From: Stieleria maiorica
GTDB lineage: Bacteria > Planctomycetota > Planctomycetia > Pirellulales > Pirellulaceae
Length of the DNA stretch: 64,000 nucleotides
Direction of reading: 5' to 3'
NCBI RefSeq assembly: GCF_008035925.1
Contig: NZ_CP036264.1
Coordinates: 1,077,774 to 1,141,773 of the forward strand
This document shows, in pieces, positions 34,960 to 44,733 of this stretch. Each line of letters opens with the position of its first letter. The stretch's first letter is position 1. The notes under the pieces were generated by a model that had not been told where the DNA came from, made no database searches, and saw only the letters and a program-made list of their open reading frames with translations. The translations under genes were made by a program, and so were the position numbers.

Positions 34960-37089
34960 GTGTTGGACTTCATATACGCACTGGTCTGCTGGATTTGCTG
35001 CGCCGTCCTCTGTCACGCCGACGAACCGACGATGCGTTTTTCGTTGGCGGATGGGAGTACGGCCGAAGGCAGCCTGACGGCGGCAGAGGCGGCGGGGACG
35101 GTCCGGATCAGCAACCCACGGTTCGCCCAGCCGATCGCGTTGTCGACCGACCATCTGTTGGAAGCTCGTCGCCAATCCATGGAGTCCGACATCGCAACCG
35201 ATTCGGAGCGTGATCAGCGAGCGAAGAGGTTTGCGATTGAGCTAAATGACCGCAGCCGGTACGTCGGAGTGCTCGTCTCCTGGCAGGACGATTTGATCAC
35301 GATGGAAACCGAGGCGGTCGGACGCGTGTCGTTTGCGGCCGAACGCGTGGTCCGCATCATGGACGTCGACACGATGCCGGATCAGATCGCTTCGCTCGCC
35401 GATTCGCGGTATCGGTATCGGCGCGAAGCCGGTTGGGAGTTCACCGATCGGGGATTATCGGGAACGACACCCGACGCGGCGACGGTTGCCGATCTGGAGT
35501 TGCCCGATCGATTCCGAATTCGCATCGACGTGACGTGTCAGGGGATCGCCGATTTTGAACTCATTCTCGGTGATCGTTCGACCGGCGGGGCAGGGCAGGG
35601 CGGTGGTCGGATCGATCGACGCGGCGGGTCGCTTTCACGATTGCCCACCGAAACGTTCGTCACACGCCTGGAGTGGTTCGACAACAGCGTCTCGCTGGTC
35701 CGCAGCAATGCCAGTGTTTCAGATGCCGCTGTGTTCGATGTGACCGATGCGAGCGATCGGTTGACACTGGACCTGTATGTCGACCAGGCGTCGGGACGGT
35801 TGCTGGCTTATCACCAGGGGGTGAAACGCGGCCAGGTGTCGCTTGTCGATGACCAGCCCGTGTTGCGTCGCGAGTTGACGTTGATCAATCGTGGCGATCC
35901 GGTCCAGTTGACGCAATTTGAATTGTTGCAGTGGGATGGCCGAGTTCCCGAGTCGCGGCTGCTGCCGGATCGATACACGTTGCTGGACGATGGGGCGATC
36001 GTGCAGCAGGTCGTCCGGGAATGGGACGCCGATCGGTTTCGTGTTGGTGACACCTGGCATCCGATGGAGGACCTTGCTTGGATGGAGTTCGGCGTGGCGA
36101 CCGTTGCGGCGGTCGGTAGTGAATTCGTTCTGCGTGATGGTTGCCGCTTGCGGGGCGAGGTCCAGGGGCGAGACTCCGCGGGAGCGATCGTGTTGCGAGA
36201 TTCGACGGGAGTCCGTTTGGCCGTTGATCCGTCTTTTGTGGTCCGCTGCGTCGGGCGAGCCGACGACGTCATCAAGCCGGCTGAAGATGCGTCACGGTTG
36301 CTGGCCGATGGTTCTGGTTTATGGGGCAGGCTGATCGACGGCGCCGGCGTCGCTGCCACGTTCGGTTGGCGAGTTGCGTTGGCCGAAAATGACGTCGGCA
36401 TCGCGGCAGACGAGGGTGTCACGATTGAGTTTGCGTCGCCTTCGGAAGTCACTGCGGATGTCGAATTACCGACGAAATCGAAGACCGGCATGCTGCAGCT
36501 GCGCAGCGGGGATCGATTGCCAGGACAGTTGATCTCGATTCAAAGCGATGGAGTCCGTTTTCGAAGTGCAGTGTGTGATGAGATCCGTGTACCACTGAAT
36601 GCTGTCAGCCGCGTCGACGCGGGGCCGGCGGTGGAACTCGATCCGTCGGATTTGCCATGGCTAACGAGTCTGCCCCGGCGAATGGTCGATGCGCCACCGA
36701 CGCACGTGCTGGTGTCTCCGGATGGTGATGCGCTGCGGGGGCGGTTGCTCTCACTGGATCAACAGGACGTGCGGATCGAAGTTCGCGACCGAACACGTCT
36801 GATCGATCGCGCCAGCGTGGCGGCGGTGATTTGGTTGGACCAAGCGGAGAACGGCGCGGAGCAGAAGACGCCGTCGTGCCGTTACGTGGTCACCACCCGC
36901 GACGGTGCAAGGTTGGGGCTGCAGACGGCATCGTTTGACGGGCACGTCTTGCAGGGGACGCATCCACAATTCGGGAATTGCCGGATCCCCGTCGGGTCAT
37001 TGGAACGTTTGAGCTTTGGATCCAAAGAAACGTCGTGGCGCGAATCGTTGGAGCTGGTACCGGTGAAGCAGCCGAAGACGTTCCAGTGA
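34960..37089 (+). CDS. secreted protein with repeated beta modules, MoxR operon end
   Basis: 709 residues from GTG 34960, which gives a signal peptide (MLDFIYALVCWICCAVLCHA). The mature protein contains several similar beta modules built around the pattern hydrophobic-DG-x-x-L-x-G-x-L (for example LADGSTAEGSL, LRDGCRLRGEV, LRSGDRLPGQL, SPDGDALRGRL), each followed by a V-x-I or V-R-F strand. Such small-barrel repeats may bind surface components. An ATG at 34849 overlaps the previous stop, but the 37 extra codons are largely an ATCAGCCG-family element. Function unknown. Confidence 0.75.
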   Translation: MLDFIYALVCWICCAVLCHADEPTMRFSLADGSTAEGSLTAAEAAGTVRISNPRFAQPIALSTDHLLEARRQSMESDIATDSERDQRAKRFAIELNDRSRYVGVLVSWQDDLITMETEAVGRVSFAAERVVRIMDVDTMPDQIASLADSRYRYRREAGWEFTDRGLSGTTPDAATVADLELPDRFRIRIDVTCQGIADFELILGDRSTGGAGQGGGRIDRRGGSLSRLPTETFVTRLEWFDNSVSLVRSNASVSDAAVFDVTDASDRLTLDLYVDQASGRLLAYHQGVKRGQVSLVDDQPVLRRELTLINRGDPVQLTQFELLQWDGRVPESRLLPDRYTLLDDGAIVQQVVREWDADRFRVGDTWHPMEDLAWMEFGVATVAAVGSEFVLRDGCRLRGEVQGRDSAGAIVLRDSTGVRLAVDPSFVVRCVGRADDVIKPAEDASRLLADGSGLWGRLIDGAGVAATFGWRVALAENDVGIAADEGVTIEFASPSEVTADVELPTKSKTGMLQLRSGDRLPGQLISIQSDGVRFRSAVCDEIRVPLNAVSRVDAGPAVELDPSDLPWLTSLPRRMVDAPPTHVLVSPDGDALRGRLLSLDQQDVRIEVRDRTRLIDRASVAAVIWLDQAENGAEQKTPSCRYVVTTRDGARLGLQTASFDGHVLQGTHPQFGNCRIPVGSLERLSFGSKETSWRESLELVPVKQPKTFQ

Positions 37090-37262
37090 GAGCAGGGAAA
37101 TGGGATAGGCTATTAGGCTTTGTCCCTCAATCCGCAGCGGAAGCCGCCAAGGCTTTCGATTCGCAGCAGTCCACACGGGAAAAGTCGAAATCCTTGGCGA
37201 ATTCCGCTACCACATACGACCCTTGCCGGGGTTAGGGTGTTCCGCCGCAGCTTGGTTTTCGG

Positions 37263-37328
37263 GTAGTGGACGAGGCGACGAGTCCATTCGGATTGCGAAC
37301 TGCGAGGACTCCTCGCGTTGTCCACTAC
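37263..37328. repeat. hairpin element after the MoxR operon
   Basis: GTAGTGGACGAGGCGACGAG and CTCCTCGCGTTGTCCACTAC form an imperfect stem in the 287-base gap between convergent genes. It may terminate the MoxR operon and queC transcripts. No gene is seen in the gap. Confidence 0.7.
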
Positions 37329-37376
37329 GACTTGCCCGAAGGTTAAGGCGAGGCGGAAACCTCTCCCAATCATCGC

Positions 37377-38066
37377 TCACCCGGCGGGGTCTTGCAGGTG
37401 GTTTTCGTTGAAGCCTTTTTGCCGCAGCAGGCAGGCGTCGCAGTGGCCGCAGGGTTTTCCGCCTGGGCCAGGGTCATAGCAGGACAGGGTCATCGAATAG
37501 TCGACGCCCAATCGGAGACCGGTTTGAATGATCTCGCCTTTGGTCAGATTGATCAGCGGCGTGTGGATCGTCAGCTTTCGTCCGCTGGTTCCGCTTTGGG
37601 TCGCCAGATTGGCCATCGTTTGGAACGCGGCAATGTACTCCGGACGGCAATCGGGATAGCCGCTGTAGTCCAGTGAGTTGACGCCGATGAACAGATCAAC
37701 CGACCCGATGGTTTCGGCAAAGGCCAACGCCAGCGACAGGAAAACGGTGTTCCGCGCCGGGACATAGGTCACGGGAATTTCGTTGCCGATTTGTTCGACC
37801 GAGTCGGCTTTGGGAACGACGATCGACTGATCGGTCAGTGCCGATCCACCGAATTGGGACAGATTGATCTCGACGATGCGGTGCGAGACGGCATCGAAGT
37901 GTTTCGCCAGGGCGACGGCGCGATCGAGTTCGTATTCGTGACGTTGCCCGTAGCGAAAGCTGAGCGCGTGGATGGCAAAGTCTTGCTCGCGGGCGATCGC
38001 CATGCAGGTGGCGCTGTCGAGTCCGCCGGAGAGCAGGACGACGGCGGGAGGGCGTTTTTCGGTCAC
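37377..38066 (-). CDS. queC: 7-cyano-7-deazaguanine synthase
   Basis: 229 residues. QueC converts 7-carboxy-7-deazaguanine to preQ0 with ammonia and ATP, on the queuosine pathway. The PP-loop SGGLDS lies near residues 13-18, and the fold continues with [11 protein letters not shown] and [15 protein letters not shown]-terminal zinc site has the pattern C-x9-C-x2-C-x2-C ([18 protein letters not shown]). The GTG at 38066 overlaps the upstream stop as GTGA; another GTG at 38078 is possible. No other queuosine genes are in the window. Confidence 0.94.
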   Translation of the reverse strand: MTEKRPPAVVLLSGGLDSATCMAIAREQDFAIHALSFRYGQRHEYELDRAVALAKHFDAVSHRIVEINLSQFGGSALTDQSIVVPKADSVEQIGNEIPVTYVPARNTVFLSLALAFAETIGSVDLFIGVNSLDYSGYPDCRPEYIAAFQTMANLATQSGTSGRKLTIHTPLINLTKGEIIQTGLRLGVDYSMTLSCYDPGPGGKPCGHCDACLLRQKGFNENHLQDPAG

Positions 38067-39025
38067 TGCTTTTTCCACAGCTTGCGTCCGATCGATGGAT
38101 GGTAGACCGTCCAGTGTTCGCTGTTGGTCAAATCCGATTCGATCAGACTGGTAAAGGAAGTGATTTTGGCATCCAGGTTGTCGATGTGATGCAGCGCGAT
38201 CGCTTCCAACGTGGCCGGCAGGCGTGGGCTACCGAATTCCAGTTGGCCGTGGTGGGAAACGATCAGGTGTTCCAGTTGCAGCCGCAGATCGTTGGGGAAC
38301 GCTTCGCCGCTGTCTCCTTCATACCGGGTGATCGCGTCGCCCAACATTTGCACGCCGATCACAACGTGTCCGACCAATTGGCCGCGGTCGGTGTAGCTGA
38401 GTTCGCCGCTGGCGGAGATCTCTTCGATCTTGCCCAGGTCATGCAGGAAGGCGCCGAACATCAACAGTTCGGTGTCCACGCCGGGGTAGCGGGGGCCCAG
38501 AAACTGACAGATTTCCATCAGGTCCACGGTGTGACGCAGCAGGCCGCCGGGGTAGGCGTGGTGGTTGGAAACCGCGGCGGTGGCCAGGCGGAATCTGGCG
38601 ACAAAGTCTTCATCGGACAGGAATGTGTTTCCCAGTCCGCGCAAGTGAACGTTGCGCAAGTTGCCGACCAGCTCGCGAAGGGTCGCCAAGGCTTGGTCGG
38701 AAGCGGCGGCATCGAACTGGTCAAAGTCGCTCGGGTCGACCTCGGTATCGGCCAGATCGTCGATCGCGGTCAGGATGATTTGCAACGCACCCTGATGGAC
38801 TTGGGTGCGGCCGACGCAATGCACATAGCCGCCACGGTGGATCTTTTCGTAGTCCGAATCATCGGCGTTCCACATCATCGCGACGATCGTCCCACTGCGG
38901 TCGGCCAGTTTCAGCAACAGGTACTTGCCGCCTTGGCGATTGACGCGGATTTGTTTGTCAGCCAGACGAAAGGGCTGGTCGAGTGATTGGCCGTCGGACA
39001 GGTCGGTGACAAGCGTTCGAGGCAC
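38063..39025 (-). CDS. YhaM-type 3'-5' exoribonuclease (OB-fold plus HD domain)
   Basis: 320 residues. The N-terminal OB-fold (about 15-90) contains [20 protein letters not shown]. The HD phosphohydrolase domain shows [13 protein letters not shown] (154-166), HDLGK (195-199) and later [12 protein letters not shown]. This arrangement is that of YhaM/Cbf1 family nucleases, which degrade RNA from the 3' end and have also been linked to DNA replication control. It overlaps queC by four bases, suggesting co-transcription without an obvious functional link. Confidence 0.88.
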   Translation of the reverse strand: MPRTLVTDLSDGQSLDQPFRLADKQIRVNRQGGKYLLLKLADRSGTIVAMMWNADDSDYEKIHRGGYVHCVGRTQVHQGALQIILTAIDDLADTEVDPSDFDQFDAAASDQALATLRELVGNLRNVHLRGLGNTFLSDEDFVARFRLATAAVSNHHAYPGGLLRHTVDLMEICQFLGPRYPGVDTELLMFGAFLHDLGKIEEISASGELSYTDRGQLVGHVVIGVQMLGDAITRYEGDSGEAFPNDLRLQLEHLIVSHHGQLEFGSPRLPATLEAIALHHIDNLDAKITSFTSLIESDLTNSEHWTVYHPSIGRKLWKKQ

Positions 39026-39161
39026 GGCAGATTCCCTTTGGCGGGGCAGAAAGTGATGAGATGATGCAAAGGATGCGTGCGATGGGCGTCGCTGGCAAGG
39101 TGTGATGGCAGTGGGGCGGTGTCACCGCACTCCCTCAACGGCACGAATTCTCGCAAAGTGC

Positions 39162-39189
39162 TTCGTTTGTGGTGGCGGAATGTTATACT
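39162..39189 (+). promoter_or_regulatory. sigma-70-like promoter giving a nearly leaderless transcript
   Basis: An extended -10, TGTTATACT (TATACT at 39184-39189), lies 16 bases after TTCGTT (39162-39167). The expected transcription start, about seven bases further, coincides with or just precedes the ATG at 39197. The -10 match is good, the -35 weak. Confidence 0.5.
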
Positions 39190-39196
39190 GGGCCCC

Positions 39197-39889
39197 ATGT
39201 CGACTCAGATCTCTTCTTCTGGCAAAACACGTTCCTCGGTCAACTTGGTTCGGTCGTCGCATTCGTGGACCGAAGCCGAGAGTGCGGCGGGGTTTGTGTT
39301 GCGTTACTTGTCACCGATGCGAAAGCAGTTGACCGTCGTGATGGGGTCGACCGAAGAGGCGGACCAGGCGTTGCGGATTCTGCTGACCCACCTGGTCTCG
39401 GCCGGATTCGGCGAACACCGCAAGGGGCGATTGAGAGACTTTTTGGCGCGGGCGGTGAAATCCTGTGCCAGAGCCCGTCTGACCGAACGCGGGGAGACGT
39501 CGGCGGACCAGGAAAAGGATGCGGGGGTGAATCTGGACCCCAAGCAATGGCTGGTGATGTGGCGGGATTGCTTGCTCGAGCGGGCGTGGCGGGCGTTGGA
39601 ACGGATGCAGCACCAGGACCCCAGCCGTCCGTTGTATTCCGTGCTTTGGACCAGCACGATCCACCCCAAAGCCAGCTTGGATGAGATCGCCGCCGAGGTC
39701 GAAAAGGCTTGTTCGGTGAAATTGGATCAGGTCAGGCTGCAGCATTTGAAATTGGAAGCGAAAGCGGCGTTCGCCCAACTGTTGGCCGACGAAGTCGTCG
39801 AAACGCTGGAAAATCCCGACAAAGCGGCCGTCAAAAAGGAAATCCAGTCGCTCGGAATCGGCAGCGCTTTCAGCGGATTGACGGTCTGA
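39197..39889 (+). CDS. divergent ECF sigma factor-like protein
   Basis: 230 residues. The layout resembles planctomycete ECF sigma factors: region 2-like RYLSPMRKQLTVVMGSTEEADQ, the linker block KGRLRDFLARAVKSCARARL (similar to GRFRSFLL in such sigmas), then WLVMWRDCLLERAWRALERM. A region 4-like part includes SLDEIAAEVEKACSVKLDQV and a tail LLADEVVETLENP. The helix-turn-helix is atypical, so it may be a degenerate sigma or a regulator derived from one. No anti-sigma or kinase gene is adjacent. The ATG at 39197 is supported by the -10 just upstream. The call is by pattern resemblance only. Confidence 0.5.
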   Translation: MSTQISSSGKTRSSVNLVRSSHSWTEAESAAGFVLRYLSPMRKQLTVVMGSTEEADQALRILLTHLVSAGFGEHRKGRLRDFLARAVKSCARARLTERGETSADQEKDAGVNLDPKQWLVMWRDCLLERAWRALERMQHQDPSRPLYSVLWTSTIHPKASLDEIAAEVEKACSVKLDQVRLQHLKLEAKAAFAQLLADEVVETLENPDKAAVKKEIQSLGIGSAFSGLTV

Positions 39890-40227
39890 TCGGCTCTCAG
39901 GGGTTCGTCAATTGAACAGCAACTCGTCCTTGAACTGCAACTTGTCATTGAATTGGGCCCCTGTTCCATCATAATGGTGGGGTGTTCAAGATTGTCGCAC
40001 CCGGCAATTTTTGAATGCACCGGTCGGTCCGGCCGGTCCCACCTCCCCCCCTACCAGCCGTTTTATCAGGCAACGACCACTGTTTCGCCGCTGTATTTTG
40101 AAGTCTAAATTCTGCAGTCGTCGGAAACTTGACACCCCTTGCATCACACCGATGTGTTTTGGGCGTGCGGGTGTTCGGCCGGCTGCCCAGGCGTCCGGTG
40201 CCGTGCTCGATTGGAGAAACTAACGCG
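39890..40227. other. intergenic gap, no gene recognised
   Basis: This 338-base gap contains loosely repeated AACTCGTCCTTGAACTGCAA-like segments (about 39918-39955) and an AT-richer stretch near 39966-40012. I see no gene, hairpin family or tandem array. The next start at 40228 is preceded by TTGGAGAAAC. Confidence 0.5.
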
Positions 40228-41280
40228 ATGTCCATGTTCTTGCGTTGTCCCGTCCGCTTTGTTTTTGCCGCGTGCGCGCTGGCAATCTTGCTCGGCAGCA
40301 CGTCATTGAAGGCACAGGAACGAACCGCCGTGGATGACGAAGGGCGGATCGTCGATTTCCAACGCGACATCGTTCCCATCTTGCGGGTGCGTTGTCTGGA
40401 GTGTCATAACGAGCAGGAAGCCAAGGGCGACTTTCGTGTCGACGACGCCGAGACGTTTTTGTCGTATGTCGAACCCGAGGACGCCGAGTACAGCACGGTG
40501 TTGGCCGACTACATGCTTTCGGACGATCCCGACATGCTGATGCCGCCTCCTTCCAAAGGCGGGCCGCTTTCACCCCAAGAGTTGGCGCTGGTTCGGGTTT
40601 GGATCGACGAGGGTGCTCACTGGCCCGAGGACGCGTTGGTCGATCCGTTGTCGGACCAAGCGTCGGAGGACGCGTTGGCCGCACCGGTTGTGGCGGCTCC
40701 CAAGTCACTGCTGGATCGCGTCTGGGCGTTCCAGGGGTTCTTGCACCCGGCGACCGTCCATTTCCCGATCGCGCTGTTGTTGTTCGGCGCGATGTTTGTG
40801 GTCTTGGGTTGGAAATGGCCCAGCTTGGGCCAGCAGGTCCCGTTGGCGTGTCTGTTGTTGGGGGCGCTGATGGCGATCGCGTCGACCGCGATGGGATGGT
40901 CGTTCGCGATGGAGAAAGGCTATGGCTCGTGGACCAAGGTCGACATGGACAGCGAAGTGTTCTGGCATCGTTGGAGCGGCGTGATCGTGACGGTCACCTC
41001 GGCCGTGTTGGCTTTGGTCGCGTTGCGGGCATGGTCGACAAACAACGTCAAGTTGGAACGCACCTGGAAAATCGGCTTGTTGGTCGTCGCGGGCATGGTC
41101 GGCGCGGTCGGACACCAGGGCGGCGAGATGACGTATGGCAAGGATTTTTATCCCAAGGCGTTCCGAATCCTGTTGGGCACCGAGGGGCAACCGACCGACG
41201 TCGAGTTCGCCGAGGAACCCGCGGCCCTGGCCGACGATGAAGTCGTCGCCGCGACCGTCGCACACGCTTCATCGAACTGA
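40228..41280 (+). CDS. planctomycete cytochrome c (PSCyt1-like) fused to DUF2231 membrane domain
   Basis: 350 residues. A signal peptide (about 1-30, ending SLKAQ) precedes a c-type haem site C-L-E-C-H (56-60) within a planctomycete cytochrome C region (PSCyt1 style: VPILRVRCLECH, GDFRVDDAETF, MPPPSKGGPLSP). After residue 150, HPATVHFPIALLLFGAMF marks a DUF2231 domain with four membrane segments. The haem domain would lie outside the cytoplasmic membrane, with possible electron transfer to or from the membrane part. The ATG at 40228 follows GGAGAAAC. Confidence 0.85.
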   Translation: MSMFLRCPVRFVFAACALAILLGSTSLKAQERTAVDDEGRIVDFQRDIVPILRVRCLECHNEQEAKGDFRVDDAETFLSYVEPEDAEYSTVLADYMLSDDPDMLMPPPSKGGPLSPQELALVRVWIDEGAHWPEDALVDPLSDQASEDALAAPVVAAPKSLLDRVWAFQGFLHPATVHFPIALLLFGAMFVVLGWKWPSLGQQVPLACLLLGALMAIASTAMGWSFAMEKGYGSWTKVDMDSEVFWHRWSGVIVTVTSAVLALVALRAWSTNNVKLERTWKIGLLVVAGMVGAVGHQGGEMTYGKDFYPKAFRILLGTEGQPTDVEFAEEPAALADDEVVAATVAHASSN

Positions 41281-41488
41281 TGGTTTCTCCCACGCCGGTC
41301 TGCACCTTCTCGCCGGGATAACCACACTCCCGGCTCAGACCACACGTTCGCGTTGGGCTCATGCCGCGACATCTTTGGCATGGCAATTGCTTTTGGCCCA
41401 CTCGCTTGCCTCCCGCCGCTTTGCGGACGGGAGAGGATCGGAGTGCAAGTGATGGAGACAAGGAGGAAAACCTTGAATCGCGGCAACA

Positions 41489-42370
41489 GTGAGAGTGAGC
41501 AACGTGGAAACAATCGATCCTGCGGAAGTAGCGTTATACAATCAACCGAGTTCCAGTCAGAGGAATTCAAATCCTTCTTCCAGATCGATTCTTCCACCTG
41601 AATCAAATCGCGTCACGCCGTCGCAGCGTTTCGCAATCGGACGGGTTCCCTTGGTTTCGGCCTTGGAAGCTTCGCATCAACTGCGACTCGCCGTCCGCGG
41701 GGTCATCACCGTCCAGTGTTTGGCGGCGGTGTTCCTGTTTCTGTTTTTCCCACAGTATGCGGGGTACGCGACGTTCTCGTTACCGATGCTGGTGGTGGCC
41801 TTTGCCGGGTTGCGTCTGGTGGGCAAGGTCACGGGGGCTCTGTGCATTCCACCCCGGCGATCGAAACGCGTCCGTCGTGGACGCTGGGCGGTCGCAGTGG
41901 TCAATTCCGGGTCAGGCTTTGGTGTGTCGGGGATGGTCGGCTTTTCTTTGGCAAGCGTGGCTGTGGTCGGTGCCACCTATGAACTTCCCTATGTGGGTTT
42001 TGCCGCGGCTGTCTTGCTGATGTTGGCGGTGTTGGATAATCGTCCCGGGCGCGGTTTGTTTCCCGGGATCACGTCCGACGAGCGCCGTGGTCGGCTCCGG
42101 CGACAGACGCTCGAAACACTGGCGCGGGCAACATCATGCGTTCAATTGGGGCCGGCGGGATCGTATGTTCGTATTGATCGGGAGCAACCGCGTCCGGTCG
42201 GTGCTGCAGCGACGCGTCCGGCGGGGTTAGAGGTGCGTCACGGCAGCTTCGGTTTGCCGTCCGCAGAGATTGAAATCGAAGACGATGAATTGCACTGCTA
42301 CTTCGTCGGCGATGATCTTCCAACACAGTGGACTCCAACGCAGTGGTGTGTCGCCGAGCAAGCGAGCTGA
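41489..42370 (+). CDS. membrane protein of unknown function
   Basis: 293 residues from GTG 41489 (GTG 41504 is equally possible). A serine/asparagine-rich N-terminal tail of about 60 residues is followed by two pairs of membrane segments (about 70-110 and 150-190) and a soluble C-terminal region of about 100 residues with no recognised motif. A purine-rich AAGGAGGA lies about 28 bases upstream, too far for the GTG. It may be co-transcribed with ppk, 125 bases downstream. Function unknown. Confidence 0.65.
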   Translation: MRVSNVETIDPAEVALYNQPSSSQRNSNPSSRSILPPESNRVTPSQRFAIGRVPLVSALEASHQLRLAVRGVITVQCLAAVFLFLFFPQYAGYATFSLPMLVVAFAGLRLVGKVTGALCIPPRRSKRVRRGRWAVAVVNSGSGFGVSGMVGFSLASVAVVGATYELPYVGFAAAVLLMLAVLDNRPGRGLFPGITSDERRGRLRRQTLETLARATSCVQLGPAGSYVRIDREQPRPVGAAATRPAGLEVRHGSFGLPSAEIEIEDDELHCYFVGDDLPTQWTPTQWCVAEQAS

Positions 42371-42495
42371 CGACGTCGGTCACTCGTCACAGGTGTCTGC
42401 CGCTCCCCACGCGTTTTCCGCACGGGTGATTTCTGCTGATCCTTCGATCGCGTATTCTGTGCTGTGGGTTGTTCCGGAGCACGAATCGCGTATCG

Positions 42496-44733
42496 ATGGA
42501 CACGGGGAAACGAGTGGCGAAAACCGCAAAGAAAAAGAAGCAGGGATCGAGACTCTCGGCGCGTCAAGCTCGAATCGATCGGCCGCTGCCGACGGATCGG
42601 TTTCTCAACCGCGAACTGAGTTGGCTGGCGTTCAATCAACGCGTCTTGGCCCAGGCGGCCGACAGCACGTTGCCAATTCTCGAACGCGCCAAATTCCTGG
42701 CCATCACCAGTTCTAACCTGGACGAATTCATGATGGTCCGGGTCGGGGGACTGAAAATCTTGCACCAACGCAACCCCACCCAGCGGGACCCGGCCGGGAT
42801 GGTGGCATTGGAACAATTGCAGGCGGTCGCCGAAAAGGGACACGAGATCGTGTCGCGGCAGTACCAGCTGTTGCGCGACGAAGTGCAGCCGAAGTTGGAG
42901 GCGGCGGGAATCGCACATGTCGATTTGGCGCACGCCAGCGAGGCCGAACACGTCGCCGCGACCGCCCGCTTCTGGCGCGACGTGTTTCCCGTGCTGTCGC
43001 CCCAAGCCGTTTCGGCGGACAGCTTTCCACTCCTGCAGGGACTGGGGCTGCACCTGTTTGTCCGCCTGAAACGGGATCCCGAGACGCGATTGGGAAAGGC
43101 CAGCGACAACTCGGATTCGGACAACGATTCACCGGCGGAGGAAACGTCCGAGTACGCGCTGATTCCGATGGGCCGATCGCTGCCGCGGGTGTTGCCGATC
43201 TCCGGCGACAAACGCCACGGGTATGTTTTGCTGGAACGTTTGACCGCACATTTTGTCGACGAATTCTTCCCCGGTCGCGAAGTCATCGAGTGTGTCCCGT
43301 TTCGGCTGACGCGCAACGCCGACATCGAATTCCGCGAGGACGCCGCCAGTGACTTGTTGGGCGGGATGGAGGAGATTCTTGAGAACCGGCGCTATGCCAG
43401 GCCCGTCCGGCTGGAATACGGCGCGTCGGCCAGCGCGGAGGCGGTGGAGTTCTTGCAGAAGGTCCATCAACTGCACGCCGAAGACTTGTATGCGATCGAC
43501 GGACCGATCGATTTGAGTTTCCTGTTCACGCTGCACGGCGAAGAGGGGTTCGATCAACATCGCGACGAGGTTTGGCCGGCCAAGCCGCACCCGCGGATCG
43601 ATCCCGAAGAGCCGATGTTCACGACGATCGCGGCGGGCGACCTGTTGTTGGTGCATCCCTACGATCGGTTCGATTCCGTCGTCCGGCTGATCGAAGAGGC
43701 GGCGGCCGATCCGGACGTGCTGGCGATCAAGCAGGTGTTGTACCGGACCAGCAAAAACAGTCCCGTCGTTGCGGCGCTCGAACGCGCCGCCGAACGTGGA
43801 AAGTACGTCACGGCGATCGTCGAGTTGAAGGCTCGATTCGACGAGGCGCGGAACATCGAGTGGGCCAAGGAAATGGAACGCGCCGGGGTTCAAGTCATCT
43901 ACGGAATCCACGGGTTAAAAACGCACGCCAAGGTGTGCATCATCGTACGCCGCGAACCCCAAGGGATCGTCCGTTACATGCACTTCGGGACCGGCAACTA
44001 CAACGAGGCCACGTCAAAACTGTACAGCGACATTTCGCTGTTGACCTGTGACGAGGTGTTGGGACGCGACGCGACGAACTTCTTCAACGCGATCACCGGC
44101 GCCAGCCAGCCCCGGGCTCTGGAAGAACTCGCCGCCGCACCGACGACGATGCGCCGCCGTTTCCTGGATTTGATCGAAGAGGAAACGCAGCGCAGTCTGC
44201 AGGGGGGACGCGGGCAAATCACCGCCAAACTGAACGCGTTGGTCGATCCCGAGGTGATCGACACGCTCTATCGCGCCAGTCGGGCGGGCGTGAAGATCCG
44301 GTTGAACGTGCGTGGCCAGTGCTGTCTGCGGCCCGGCGTGAAAGGGTTAAGCGAGTCGATCGAAGTGATCTCGATCATCGATCGGTTCTTGGAGCACGCG
44401 CGGATCTTTTGTTTCCATCAGGACGGTGATGAAAAGCTGTTGATCGGCAGCGCAGACTGGATGACCCGCAACTTGGATCGCCGCGTCGAACTGTTGGTGC
44501 CCGTGGCCGACCGCAAATGCTGTGATCGGTTGAAGGAAGTGTTGGAAACCTATTTCCAGGACAACACCAACTGCTGGCAGATGATGCACGACGGCGAGTA
44601 CCGTCAAAAGGACCGCGGCGACGAACCGCCGCTGCGATCCCAGCGGGTGCTGTACGACCGTGTCGTCAACACCTGGAAGAAGGCCGAATCGAGTCGCCGT
44701 GCGACGTTCCGCCCGATCAGCGCGGGCAGCTGA
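42496..44733 (+). CDS. ppk: polyphosphate kinase 1
   Basis: 745 residues. PPK1 reversibly polymerises the terminal phosphate of ATP into polyphosphate. The N domain has NRELSWLAFNQRVL and SSNLDEFMMVRVGGL. The two phospholipase-D-like C domains carry the family histidines: H477 in GLKTHAKVC (the phosphorylated residue by family comparison), H496 in YMHFGTGNYNEA and H641 in FCFHQDGDEKLLIGSADWM. The basic N-terminal tail (KTAKKKKQGSR) is an addition. The ATG at 42496 is preferred to a GTG at 42469. Length is typical (about 690-740). Confidence 0.96.
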   Translation: MDTGKRVAKTAKKKKQGSRLSARQARIDRPLPTDRFLNRELSWLAFNQRVLAQAADSTLPILERAKFLAITSSNLDEFMMVRVGGLKILHQRNPTQRDPAGMVALEQLQAVAEKGHEIVSRQYQLLRDEVQPKLEAAGIAHVDLAHASEAEHVAATARFWRDVFPVLSPQAVSADSFPLLQGLGLHLFVRLKRDPETRLGKASDNSDSDNDSPAEETSEYALIPMGRSLPRVLPISGDKRHGYVLLERLTAHFVDEFFPGREVIECVPFRLTRNADIEFREDAASDLLGGMEEILENRRYARPVRLEYGASASAEAVEFLQKVHQLHAEDLYAIDGPIDLSFLFTLHGEEGFDQHRDEVWPAKPHPRIDPEEPMFTTIAAGDLLLVHPYDRFDSVVRLIEEAAADPDVLAIKQVLYRTSKNSPVVAALERAAERGKYVTAIVELKARFDEARNIEWAKEMERAGVQVIYGIHGLKTHAKVCIIVRREPQGIVRYMHFGTGNYNEATSKLYSDISLLTCDEVLGRDATNFFNAITGASQPRALEELAAAPTTMRRRFLDLIEEETQRSLQGGRGQITAKLNALVDPEVIDTLYRASRAGVKIRLNVRGQCCLRPGVKGLSESIEVISIIDRFLEHARIFCFHQDGDEKLLIGSADWMTRNLDRRVELLVPVADRKCCDRLKEVLETYFQDNTNCWQMMHDGEYRQKDRGDEPPLRSQRVLYDRVVNTWKKAESSRRATFRPISAGS

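Noticed and set aside
37090-37376. small frames in the gap after the MoxR operon
   Set aside because: They cross a hairpin element and show no protein-like composition.
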